Source of the DNA: Actinomycetes bacterium
Lineage (GTDB): Bacteria; Actinomycetota; Actinomycetes; Actinomycetales; Microbacteriaceae
NCBI GenBank assembly: GCA_023390155.1
Contig: JAEWDJ010000234.1
Location: forward strand, 1-10,609
Direction of reading: 5' to 3'
DNA length: 10,609 nucleotides
Under the pieces are notes generated by a model. The model was not told the DNA's origin and did no database searches. It worked only from the letters and a program-made list of their open reading frames with translations. Positions 1 to 6,424 of this stretch are shown piece by piece. The position numbers were made by a program, and so were the translations under genes. Numbering within the stretch: the stretch's first letter is position 1; every line of letters begins with the position of its first letter.

Positions 1-850
1 GCGCCGTGGCGGACCCCGCGGCGAGAGCGGCGGCCGCGAACCGGCGGCCCTCCCGGAGCTCGGCGCGGTCCCAGAGCGAGCGATCCTGGTCGGGCAGGGC
101 GATCAGCGCCCCGGCGGCGTCGGATCGTGCCGCGGTGCGGGCGTCGGTCAACAGCATCAGCGCCAGCAGCGCCATCGTCTCCGGGTCTCGCGGCAGCGCG
201 GCGTGCAGCAGCCGGGTGAGCCGGAGGGACTCGGCGACCAGCTCCTCGTGCACCGCTGTCGCTCCCCCGGTCGGTGCGTAGCCCTCGTTGAACATCAGGT
301 AGAGCGCGGTGCGGACGCTGGCGGCCCTCTCGGCGACCTCCGCGTCTCCGGGGAGGCCGAACCGGCGCCCTGTGGCGTCGATGGCCCGCTTCGCCCGTGT
401 GATGCGCTGCGCCATCGTGGCTTCGCTCACGTAGAAGGCGGAGGCGATCTGTGCGGTGCTCAGCCCGCAGACCGCGCGCAGCGTCAACGCCACCTGGGCG
501 GCGGGCTGCAGGGCGGGGTGGCAGCACAGCACGAGCAGTGCGAGGGAGTCGTCCTCGTCCCGCACTTCGGCGCCCGGAGGGTCGAGCCGAGCGTCGCGTT
601 CCTCACGCGCGCGCCGCGCGGAGTCCGAGCGGACGGCGTCGATGTACCGCCGGCGGGCGGCGGTGAGCAACCAGCCGCGTACGTCACGGGGGCGCCCCTC
701 CCGCGCCCAGGAGATGGACGCATCGAGGAGGGCCTCCTGCACGGCGTCTTCGCAGTCGGCGAAGCTGCCGTAGCGGGACACGAGCGCGGCGGTGACGAGC
801 GGGATCGCGGCACGGACGTTCGCGTCGATGATGGTGTCGATCGACATCAT
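1..850 (-). CDS. ECF-type RNA polymerase sigma factor with DUF6596 C-terminal region (3' end cut by window)
   Basis: The reading frame is open from an ATG at 850 to the left edge, giving 283 residues without a stop. The family usually runs to about 400, so the C-terminus lies outside the window. Sigma region 2 spans roughly residues 12-75, with an acidic stretch (DCEDAVQEALL) and a WLLTAARRRYIDAVR core-binding/-10 recognition segment. The LVLCCHPAL motif (107-114) and the region 4 helix-turn-helix (about 128-157, with STAQIASAF and MAQRITRAKRAI) follow. LMFNEGY at 185-191 and DQDRSLWDR at 254-262 are hallmarks of the DUF6596 extension. GGAGGAG lies 6 nt upstream of the first of two adjacent ATGs (850 and 847), so either could be used. 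Members of this family often sit beside a YCII-domain gene, but none is visible here; the divergent neighbour is a small unknown ORF. Target promoters and signal cannot be told from the sequence. The family call is firm. Confidence 0.93.
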   Translation of the reverse strand, partial: MMSIDTIIDANVRAAIPLVTAALVSRYGSFADCEDAVQEALLDASISWAREGRPRDVRGWLLTAARRRYIDAVRSDSARRAREERDARLDPPGAEVRDEDDSLALLVLCCHPALQPAAQVALTLRAVCGLSTAQIASAFYVSEATMAQRITRAKRAIDATGRRFGLPGDAEVAERAASVRTALYLMFNEGYAPTGGATAVHEELVAESLRLTRLLHAALPRDPETMALLALMLLTDARTAARSDAAGALIALPDQDRSLWDRAELREGRRFAAAALAAGSATA

Positions 851-1025
851 GTTGCTCTCCTCCCCGCGGGCTGTCGGCGCCTGCTTTCCCCACAAGGTCG
901 GAGCCGATCCCGCGTTCTCGACATGATCACCGATCCGGCTGTCGAATTCGCCGGGGTGGCTCCGACCCCTGATGGTCAGCGTTGCACGTTTCGGCGCAGC
1001 GCGGACCCACGGGAAGGGGAAAGAC
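851..1025. other. Divergent intergenic region between sigma factor and small ORF
   Basis: This 175-bp non-coding stretch separates two divergently oriented genes and must carry the promoters for both. Its dominant feature is a long interrupted palindrome, listed separately. The sigma-factor ribosome-binding site (GGAGGAG on the minus strand, about 857-863) lies at the left end. A purine-rich GGGAAGGGG lies just before the small ORF at the right end. I could not pick out a convincing -35/-10 pair for either direction. Confidence 0.6.
896..967. repeat. 72-bp interrupted palindrome (candidate operator or RNA hairpin)
   Basis: The outer arms GGTCGGAGCC (896-905) and GGCTCCGACC (958-967) are perfect 10-bp reverse complements. 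The inner arms TCGACA (918-923) and TGTCGA (940-945) are also perfect, and both pairs share the same centre, between 931 and 932. Between them further pairs keep register: CC 909-910 with GG 953-954, and GCG 912-914 with CGC 949-951. It is therefore one extended imperfect palindrome rather than two chance repeats. There is no T-run on either side, so a classical terminator is unlikely. It lies 46 bp upstream of the sigma-factor start and 58 bp upstream of the small ORF. An operator, a 5'-UTR hairpin, or a small intergenic repeat element are all possible. Confidence 0.6.
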
Positions 1026-1199
1026 ATGAACGACGACGGGCGACTGCTCGAACTGCCGGCCGACGATGAGGAGGCGATCCGCCGACTCCGCGCCGAACTC
1101 CGCAACGCGCGGATCCGGCGGAGGGAGGCGCGCCGAGCGGCGCTGAACGAGAGCTTCCGATCGCTCCCGTTCGGCGGCACCGACATCACCGGCCGCTGA
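1026..1199 (+). CDS. Small charged protein of unknown function (57 aa)
   Basis: I do not recognise this protein. The ATG at 1026 follows a purine-rich GGGAAGGGG ribosome-binding site a few bases upstream, and the frame closes at TGA 1197-1199, just before a strong terminator, which argues it is a real gene. An in-frame ATG at 972 would add 18 residues but has no better ribosome-binding site and begins close to the palindrome. The protein has an acidic start, then a strongly helical, arginine-rich middle (about residues 15-43, RRLRAELRNARIRRREARRA) that could form a coiled coil or amphipathic helix. A short tail containing SLPFGG follows. There is no signal peptide, membrane segment, cysteine or metal motif. 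It is divergent from the sigma factor, so a link to that regulator is possible but only inferred from position. Confidence 0.65.
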   Translation: MNDDGRLLELPADDEEAIRRLRAELRNARIRRREARRAALNESFRSLPFGGTDITGR

Positions 1200-1230
1200 C
1201 AAGGGTCGGCGAGCGAACACCCGACAACAG

Positions 1231-1266
1231 CGAAAGGGCCGCCTCCCTGAGGAGACGGCCCTTTCG
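1231..1266. terminator. Bidirectional terminator between small ORF and cta operon
   Basis: CGAAAGGGCCG (1231-1241) pairs perfectly with CGGCCCTTTCG (1256-1266). After one mismatch, CTCC (1243-1246) pairs with GGAG (1251-1254) around a CTGA loop, giving a 15-bp stem. It lies 31 nt after the small ORF stop and 11 nt after the ctaF stop on the opposite strand. It therefore probably ends transcription from both sides. No long U-tract follows in either direction, which is common in high-GC actinomycetes. Confidence 0.85.
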
Positions 1267-1277
1267 GCTGCCGATTG

Positions 1278-1700
1278 TTACCGGGCGAAGTAGCCGCGGT
1301 AGTACTCGAAGACCCAGCCGACGATGCAGACGAGGCTGAAGGCCACGCCGATGAAGCAGATCCAGAACCCGACGGCCAGGCCGAGGAGCACCAGGGCGGC
1401 GCCGGCGGCGAGGGCGATCGGCCACCAGCTCCACGGGCTGAAGTGGCCGAGCTCCGGGTCGCCGTCGTCGATGTTGGCGTCGAGGCGGTCCTCCGGCAGC
1501 TCGCCGCCCTGGGAGGCGTGCGAGCGGCCCACGTAGAACGCGATGAACGCGGCCAGGACGGCGCTCAGGACGAGGGCTACGGTACCGACCCACTCGACCT
1601 TGCCGTGCATCGGGTCGACGAGGCTCCAGACGGTGTACGCCACCGCCGAGAGGATGAAGAAGACCGAGAGGATCCAGAAAAGGATTGCATTGGCTCTCAT
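1278..1700 (-). CDS. ctaF: Cytochrome c oxidase subunit IV, actinobacterial type
   Basis: This is the small accessory membrane subunit of the actinobacterial aa3 oxidase, part of the cytochrome bcc-aa3 respiratory supercomplex. The 140-residue length fits the family. Four hydrophobic segments are visible at about 5-27, 36-57, 92-112 and 113-131. An acidic, charged loop lies at 65-85, followed by the characteristic GHFSPWSWWP (85-94) and a C-terminal EYYRGYFAR. It has no catalytic cofactor ligands and is thought to stabilise the core. Its ATG lies only 3 nt after the ctaD stop, and its likely ribosome-binding site (GAGGTG on the minus strand) is embedded in the last ctaD codons. Tight co-expression, possibly translational coupling, is therefore expected. 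It is the last gene of the operon, before the hairpin terminator at 1231-1266. Confidence 0.94.
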   Translation of the reverse strand: MRANAILFWILSVFFILSAVAYTVWSLVDPMHGKVEWVGTVALVLSAVLAAFIAFYVGRSHASQGGELPEDRLDANIDDGDPELGHFSPWSWWPIALAAGAALVLLGLAVGFWICFIGVAFSLVCIVGWVFEYYRGYFAR

Positions 1701-1703
1701 GGG

Positions 1704-3452
1704 TTACTTCACCTCGTCGTTCGCGATGTCGAGCACGGGGGCGTCCGGGGCGTCCTTGGCTCCACCGACACCGATCGGGATGCCGGCCTCCGGGTGGTTC
1801 AGGTCGAACGCGGGCGACTCCGAACGGATGCGCGGGATCGACGTGAAGTTGTGGCGCGGCGGCGGGCAGCTGGTCGCCCACTCGAGCGAGCGGCTGTAGC
1901 CCCACGGGTCGTTGACGGTGACCTTCGGCGCGTTGCGGGCCGTGAGGTACACGTTCACGAAGAACGGGATCATCGAGATCGCGAGGATGCCGGCACCGAT
2001 CGAGGAGAGCTGGTTCATCCAGGTGAAGCCGTCGGTCGGCAGGTATGTCGCGTACCGTCGCGGCATGCCCACGACACCCAGCCAGTGCTGCACGAGGAAC
2101 GTCGTGTGGAAGCCGATGAACAGCAGCCAGAAGTGCCACTTGCCGAGGCGGTCGTTGAGCATCTTGCCCGTCCACTTCGGCCACCAGAAGTAGAAGCCGG
2201 CGAACATCGCGAACACGACGGTTCCGAACACCACGTAGTGGAAGTGCGCGACGACGAAGTACGTGTCGGACACGTGGAAGTCGAGCGGCGGCGACGCGAG
2301 GATCACGCCGGTCAGACCACCGAAGGTGAACGTGATGAGGAAGCCGATCGACCACAGCATCGGCGACTCGAACGTGAGCGAGCCGCGCCACATCGTGCCG
2401 ACCCAGTTGAAGATCTTCACACCGGTCGGGACCGCGATGAGCATCGTCATCAGGGAGAACCACGGCAGCAGCACCGAGCCGGTCACGTACATGTGGTGCG
2501 CCCACACGGTGACGGAGAGGGCCGCGATCGCGATCGTCGCGTAGATGAGGGTCTTGTACCCGAAGATCGGCTTACGGCTGAACACCGGGAAGATCTCGGA
2601 CACGATGCCGAAGAACGGCAGCGCGATGATGTACACCTCGGGGTGGCCGAAGAACCAGAAGAGGTGCTGCCAGAGCAGTGCCCCACCGTTCGCGGCGTCG
2701 TAGATGTGGGCGTCGAAGACGCGGTCGGCCGCGAGGGCGAACATCGCGGCGGCGAGCACCGGGAAGGCCATCAGCACGAGGATCGAGGTCACCAGGGTGT
2801 TCCAGGTGAAGATCGGCATGCGGAACATGGTCATGCCCGGGGCGCGCATCGTGATGATCGTGGTGATGAAGTTCACCGCGCCGAGGATGGTGCCGAAGCC
2901 CGAGAGACCGAGGCCGACCACCCAGAGGTTCCCGCCGACACCGGGCGAGAACGTCGTGCTCGACAACGGCGCGTAGGCGAACCAGCCGAAGGAGGCCGCA
3001 CCCTGCGGGGTGAGGAAGCCGGCGACCGCGATCAGTGAGCCGAACGAGTAGAACCAGTAGGCCAGCGCGTTCAGTCGCGGGAACGCGACGTCCGGGGCAC
3101 CGATCTGCAGCGGCATGAGCACGTTGGCGAAGCCGGCGAACAGCGGCGTCGCGAACATGAGCAGCATGATCGTGCCGTGCATGGTGAAGAGCTGGTTGTA
3201 CTGCTCCTTCGTGGCCACCACCTGCAGTCCCGGCTCGAAGAGCTGGGCGCGGATGATGAGCGCCATCACGCCGCCGATGAGGAAGTAGATGAAGGAGGAG
3301 ATCAGGTACATGTACCCGATCGTCTTGTGGTCCGTCGACGTGATGTAGTTCACGAGGATGTTGCCCTTGCGCTCGATGCCGTTGGCACTGAGGATCATGG
3401 GCTTCGGCGCGGGAGCGGTGGTCGCCCCAGGCGCCGGTGCTGTCGTCGTCAT
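1704..3452 (-). CDS. ctaD: Cytochrome c oxidase subunit I (aa3 type, haem-copper)
   Basis: This is the catalytic subunit that reduces O2 to water and pumps protons across the cytoplasmic membrane. The 582 residues give the expected twelve-helix core. By alignment to known oxidases, H92 (MHG) and H405 ligate low-spin haem a and H403 (VAHFHY) ligates haem a3. CuB is bound by H270, H319 and H320. Y274 in GHPEVY is placed to form the His-Tyr crosslink. The D-channel has D121 (IGAPDVAFPR) and E272, and the K-channel lysine is K346 (PTGVKIF). All key residues are intact. The N-terminus is a short Ala/Pro-rich tail with ATG at 3452, and the C-terminal 60 residues are hydrophilic. It starts 9 nt after ctaC, and the ctaC TAG stop runs into its GGA ribosome-binding site. 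Subunit III (ctaE) and the qcr genes are not in the window; in actinomycetes they usually form a separate cluster. Confidence 0.98.
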   Translation of the reverse strand: MTTTAPAPGATTAPAPKPMILSANGIERKGNILVNYITSTDHKTIGYMYLISSFIYFLIGGVMALIIRAQLFEPGLQVVATKEQYNQLFTMHGTIMLLMFATPLFAGFANVLMPLQIGAPDVAFPRLNALAYWFYSFGSLIAVAGFLTPQGAASFGWFAYAPLSSTTFSPGVGGNLWVVGLGLSGFGTILGAVNFITTIITMRAPGMTMFRMPIFTWNTLVTSILVLMAFPVLAAAMFALAADRVFDAHIYDAANGGALLWQHLFWFFGHPEVYIIALPFFGIVSEIFPVFSRKPIFGYKTLIYATIAIAALSVTVWAHHMYVTGSVLLPWFSLMTMLIAVPTGVKIFNWVGTMWRGSLTFESPMLWSIGFLITFTFGGLTGVILASPPLDFHVSDTYFVVAHFHYVVFGTVVFAMFAGFYFWWPKWTGKMLNDRLGKWHFWLLFIGFHTTFLVQHWLGVVGMPRRYATYLPTDGFTWMNQLSSIGAGILAISMIPFFVNVYLTARNAPKVTVNDPWGYSRSLEWATSCPPPRHNFTSIPRIRSESPAFDLNHPEAGIPIGVGGAKDAPDAPVLDIANDEVK

Positions 3453-3461
3453 CGGTGTGTC

Positions 3462-4349
3462 CTACTCGTTGCCCTTGGGAGCGCCCGTTCCGGGCAGGTT
3501 CGTGTTGCGGTCGTACTCGGAGCCGAGCTGGCCCTCGTAGCCCTGGTCGCGCAGGCTCTGGATGTGGGCGTCGTACTCGGACTGCGACACGATCTTCACG
3601 TTGAAGAGCATCGCCGAGTGGTACTCGCCGCAGAGCTCGGCGCACTTGCCGACGAACGTGCCGGTGCGGCCCGTCGTCTCGAAGTACATGTAGTTGGTCT
3701 TGCCCGGGATGACGTCCTTCTTGTACAGCATCGCCGGCACCCAGAAGGAGTGGATCACGTCGCGCGAGTCGAGCTGGATCGTGATCTTCTTGTTCTCGGG
3801 GAGGTACAGGGTGGGGATCTCCCCCTCCTGGACGGAGCCCGGGGTGGCGCTGTTGTCGTCCGGCTGCACCTGGATGCCCGGGTCGTAGACGTTGTCGTCG
3901 ACGTAGTTGAAGTCCCACGCCCACTGCTTCGCGTAGACCTGGATGGTGAGGTCCGGGTTGGCGTACGGCTTCTCGATCGCGTTCTGGTCACGGGCGGTGA
4001 AGGCGAAGAAGCCGAGCACCAGGATCAGCGGGACGATCGTGTAGAAGATCTCGATCGGCATGTTGTACCGCAGCTGGACCGGGAGACCGGTCTGGCCCTT
4101 GCGGCGGCGGTAGACGATGACCGCCCAGACGATCAGCCCCCAGACGATGACGCCGACGATCAGGAGCACGATCCAGCTCGTCACCCACAGGCCGCTGATG
4201 CGCTCGGTGTGGTTGGTGACGGGCTGCTCGCCCTCGACGAATCCCGGGAGGAATCCGTTCAGCTGTGCTTGCGTGCATCCCGCGAGAACGACGGCGAGCG
4301 TCGCTGCGATCGGGATGGCAGCCCATCGGAGACGGCGATTGTGACGCAC
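3462..4349 (-). CDS. ctaC: Cytochrome c oxidase subunit II (CuA), lipoprotein type
   Basis: This subunit takes electrons from the cytochrome bcc complex through the binuclear CuA centre and passes them to haem a in subunit I. The start is a GTG at 4349. Residues 1-24 form a signal peptide ending in a lipobox (LAGC, C25), so the mature protein is probably lipid-anchored outside the membrane. Two membrane helices follow at about 54-80 and 98-118. The cupredoxin domain carries the aromatic patch QWAWDF (142-147) and the full set of CuA ligands: H200, C236, E238, C240, H244 and M247 in CAELCGEYHSAM. It has 295 residues. There is no haem c domain, as usual for actinomycetes that lack soluble cytochrome c. 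It is the first gene of the ctaC-ctaD-ctaF operon, with AAAGG upstream as a modest ribosome-binding site. Confidence 0.97.
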   Translation of the reverse strand: MRHNRRLRWAAIPIAATLAVVLAGCTQAQLNGFLPGFVEGEQPVTNHTERISGLWVTSWIVLLIVGVIVWGLIVWAVIVYRRRKGQTGLPVQLRYNMPIEIFYTIVPLILVLGFFAFTARDQNAIEKPYANPDLTIQVYAKQWAWDFNYVDDNVYDPGIQVQPDDNSATPGSVQEGEIPTLYLPENKKITIQLDSRDVIHSFWVPAMLYKKDVIPGKTNYMYFETTGRTGTFVGKCAELCGEYHSAMLFNVKIVSQSEYDAHIQSLRDQGYEGQLGSEYDRNTNLPGTGAPKGNE

Positions 4350-4443
4350 CGGTGACCTTTCGAGTGACTTCTGGGACAGTTCACATCCAAATGTATGTGG
4401 CTCTCCCTACCCTACTCCGCCGGACACCCTGATTCGAACACAA
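4350..4443 (-). promoter_or_regulatory. Upstream region of the cta operon (promoter not resolved)
   Basis: This non-coding stretch must contain the ctaC promoter, since the only other element upstream is the erpA terminator. On the minus strand a TAGGGT (TAnnnT-type -10) with a weak TTCGAA 18 nt upstream is the best candidate, but the match is poor. A small dyad, CACAT (4382-4386) with ATGTG (4395-4399), could be a regulator site. It is too short and divergent to assign to a family. Confidence 0.35.
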
Positions 4444-4468
4444 TGGGCCGCCCACAAGGGGCGGCCCA
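4444..4468 (-). terminator. Terminator downstream of erpA
   Basis: TGGGCCGCCC (4444-4453) and GGGCGGCCCA (4459-4468) form a perfect 10-bp G/C-rich stem with a 5-nt loop. It begins 26 nt beyond the erpA stop. On the minus strand it is followed by a moderately T-rich TTGTGTTCG. It separates erpA from the cta operon, which lies in the same orientation. Confidence 0.85.
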
Positions 4469-4494
4469 CGGTGATTTCGTATGCTATGCGGCGC

Positions 4495-4851
4495 TCAGTG
4501 GAACGAGTCCCCGCAGGCGCACGAGCCCGTCGCGTTCGGGTTGTCGATCGTGAAGCCCTGCTTCTGGATCGTGTCCTCGAAGTCGATCGAGGCGCCGTCC
4601 AGGTAGGGGACGCTCATCTTGTCGACGATGACCTCGACGCCGTCGAAATCCACCGTCGCGTCCCCGTCGAGCATGCGCTCGTCGAAGTACAGCTGGTAGA
4701 TCAGGCCCGAGCAGCCGCCCGGCTGCACGGCGACGCGCAGGCGGAGGTCGTCGCGACCCTCCTGCTCGAGCAGGCTCTTGACCTTGCCGGCTGCGGCGTC
4801 GGTCAGGCCGACGCCGTGGGCCTTCGGCGCGGTCAGCGTTGTGTCGGTCAT
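4495..4851 (-). CDS. erpA: Iron-sulfur cluster insertion protein ErpA (A-type carrier, HesB/IscA family)
   Basis: A-type carriers hold a Fe-S cluster and hand it to client apoproteins. The three ligand cysteines are present: C47 in GGCSG, and C111 and C113 in the C-terminal SCACGDSF. IYQLYFDE (51-58) and IDNPNATGS (102-110) also match the family. The length of 118 residues is typical. The frame extends upstream to a GTG at 4863, but AGGAG at 4860-4856 is the ribosome-binding site for the ATG at 4851, so the shorter start is chosen. The gene stands alone between its own promoter and terminator. A nearby placement of erpA and the cytochrome oxidase genes is, as I recall, also seen in other actinomycetes such as Mycobacterium. 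Whether its main clients are respiratory enzymes cannot be read from the sequence. Confidence 0.93.
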   Translation of the reverse strand: MTDTTLTAPKAHGVGLTDAAAGKVKSLLEQEGRDDLRLRVAVQPGGCSGLIYQLYFDERMLDGDATVDFDGVEVIVDKMSVPYLDGASIDFEDTIQKQGFTIDNPNATGSCACGDSFH

Positions 4852-4899
4852 GGATCTCCTCACACGGGAAAAGGACTTCGGGATGCGAAATCTGCGTCG

Positions 4900-4930
4900 A
4901 TTGTACGTCGGAAAACCGGGAGGCTGTCCA
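4900..4930 (-). promoter_or_regulatory. Candidate erpA promoter
   Basis: On the minus strand TGGACA (4930-4925) resembles the -35 consensus TTGACA and TACAAT (4905-4900) closely matches the -10. The 19-bp spacer is slightly long. The predicted transcript would have a leader of roughly 40 nt before the ATG at 4851. The elements lie in the 95-bp gap after the M20 peptidase stop, so erpA can be transcribed on its own. Confidence 0.5.
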
Positions 4931-4946
4931 GACGTTCAGACGGCGC

Positions 4947-6383
4947 TCAGCCCTCGCGGCGGTCCAGCCGCGCCAGCAGGAGCGCCTCGGCGAGGATCGC
5001 CCGCTTGAAGACGCCGAGGTGGAGGGACTCGTTCGGGCTGTGCGCGCGCGAGTCCGGGTCCTCCACACCCGTGACGAGGATCTGCGCCTGCGGGAACTCC
5101 CGGACGAGGTCCGCGATGAACGGGATGGAGCCGCCGACGCCGGTCTCGACGGCATCCTTGCCCCACGCGTCGGTCATCGCGCGCTTGGCCTCGGTCGCCG
5201 CCCAGCCGGCCGTGTCGACCAGGAACGCCTCGCCCGTGTCGACGTCCGTGATGTCGATGCGGGCGCCGAAGGGCGCGTGGGCGCGCAGGTGCCGCTCGAG
5301 CGCCGCGTACGCGTCGGCGGCGGGCTGGCCGGGAGCGACCCGCGCGCTCAGGCGCACGGCCGCGCTCGGCAGCAGCGTGTTGGACGCGTTGGCGACGCTC
5401 GGGGCGTCGATGCCCGTGATGGTGACCGTCGGCTTCGACCAGAGGCGGGAGAGGATGGGCCCGCTGCCGATCGGCGTCACGCCCGGGAGGAGCGCCGCTT
5501 CCTCGCGGAACTGCTCCTCGCTCACGTGAGGCGGCTCGGCCGCGTCGTCGTGCGAGAGGAGGCCCTCCACGGCCACCTCGCCGGTGTCGTCGTGCAGGGT
5601 GGCCAGCAGCTTCACCAGGGCGAGCATGGCGTCCGGCGCCGCTCCCCCGTACATGCCCGAGTGCGACGCGTGCTCGAGCGTCGACACGGTCAGCTTGAAC
5701 GTGACGTTGCCGCGGAGGGACACCGTCAGCGCGGGGGTGTCGACGTCGACGTTGTCGGAGTCCGCGACCACGATGACGTCGGCGGCGAGCGCGGCGGTGT
5801 TCTCGTGCAGGAAGTTCGCGAACGAGCGGGAGCCGAACTCCTCCTCCCCCTCGATGAAGACCGCGAGGCCGAGGTCGAAGTCGGGGCCGAGGGCCTCCAC
5901 GAGCGCCCGGATGCTCGCCACGTGCGACATCACGCCGGCCTTGTCGTCCGCGGCGCCGCGGCCGTAGATGCGGTCCCCGCGCACGGTCGGCTCGAACGGC
6001 GGGGTGTCCCAGTCGTCGTCCGACCCGGGAGGCTGAACGTCGTGGTGGGCGTAGAGCAGAACGGTGGGCCGGCCGTTGCGCGCGGCGCGGGTGGCCAGCA
6101 CCGCGGGCTGGCCGAGCTGGTCGCCCTCGATCGGCGCCTGCTTCACCTCGACGCTCTCGAACACACCGGTCCCGCGGAGAAGCTCGGCGACGGCGTCCGC
6201 GCTCGCCCGGACGTTCGCCGGGTCGAACGCCGACCACGAGACGGACGGGATGCGCACGAGCCGCGAGAGGTCGGCCACCGTCGACGGCAGGCCGCCCTCG
6301 ACGGCGCTGCGCACGCGCTCCTCGACCTGCGGGTCGTCGGCTGCTGTCGAATACTGGTCGGAAGACGGCTGGGAGTCTGTCAT
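4947..6383 (-). CDS. M20-family metallopeptidase, dipeptidase-like
   Basis: This is a zinc-dependent cytosolic exopeptidase of the carnosinase/dipeptidase branch of M20, expected to hydrolyse dipeptides or related amides. By comparison with that branch, H113 and D115 (HHDVQPPG) are a metal ligand and the catalytic aspartate. D146 (GRGAADDKAG) bridges the metals. E181 and E182 (EGEEEFGS) are the catalytic base and a ligand, D210 (ADSDN) is a ligand, and H448 (AHSPNES) is the last ligand. The HSGMYGG segment (241-247) belongs to the dimerisation domain and supplies the substrate-contacting histidine. The set is complete. It is 478 residues from ATG 6383. The frame runs on to TTG 6410, but a TAAGAT -10 box falls inside that extension, and the ATG start gives a sensible N-terminus. 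No Shine-Dalgarno is visible, suggesting a leaderless mRNA. The exact substrate is unknown. Confidence 0.92.
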   Translation of the reverse strand: MTDSQPSSDQYSTAADDPQVEERVRSAVEGGLPSTVADLSRLVRIPSVSWSAFDPANVRASADAVAELLRGTGVFESVEVKQAPIEGDQLGQPAVLATRAARNGRPTVLLYAHHDVQPPGSDDDWDTPPFEPTVRGDRIYGRGAADDKAGVMSHVASIRALVEALGPDFDLGLAVFIEGEEEFGSRSFANFLHENTAALAADVIVVADSDNVDVDTPALTVSLRGNVTFKLTVSTLEHASHSGMYGGAAPDAMLALVKLLATLHDDTGEVAVEGLLSHDDAAEPPHVSEEQFREEAALLPGVTPIGSGPILSRLWSKPTVTITGIDAPSVANASNTLLPSAAVRLSARVAPGQPAADAYAALERHLRAHAPFGARIDITDVDTGEAFLVDTAGWAATEAKRAMTDAWGKDAVETGVGGSIPFIADLVREFPQAQILVTGVEDPDSRAHSPNESLHLGVFKRAILAEALLLARLDRREG

Positions 6384-6424
6384 GCGGGTAATCTTAAGGC
6401 GACCCCACAACCGAAGGCTGAGCG
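6384..6424. promoter_or_regulatory. Compact divergent promoter with overlapping -10 boxes
   Basis: Only 41 bp separate the M20 peptidase (minus) and the DUF3043 gene (plus). The minus strand has TAAGAT (6396-6391), 7 nt before the peptidase ATG. The plus strand has TAATCT (6389-6394), which would start a transcript with a leader of about 24 nt containing GAAGG. The two boxes overlap by four bases, so polymerase could probably occupy only one at a time. No good -35 is present for either. Confidence 0.5.

Noticed and set aside
203..1069. A 288-codon plus-strand open frame opposite the sigma factor
   Set aside because: It is antisense to a well-supported sigma factor and spans the intergenic palindrome. 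It has no family features.
1275..3038. A 587-codon plus-strand open frame opposite ctaD and ctaF
   Set aside because: It is antisense to two certain genes. Its translation is a low-complexity run of Arg, Glu, Asp, His and Val, as expected from G/C-biased codons read backwards.
4382..4399. CACAT-N8-ATGTG as a CRP/GlxR operator before ctaC
   Set aside because: The half-sites are in the wrong orientation for TGTGA-N6-TCACA and the dyad is short, so a family assignment is not supported.
4852..4863. A longer ErpA starting at GTG 4863
   Set aside because: The extension encodes the Shine-Dalgarno AGGAG itself, so the ATG at 4851 is the likely start.
6384..6410. A longer M20 peptidase starting at TTG 6410
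   Set aside because: The extra nine codons cover the likely TAAGAT promoter element, there is no ribosome-binding site for the TTG, and the family does not need the extension.
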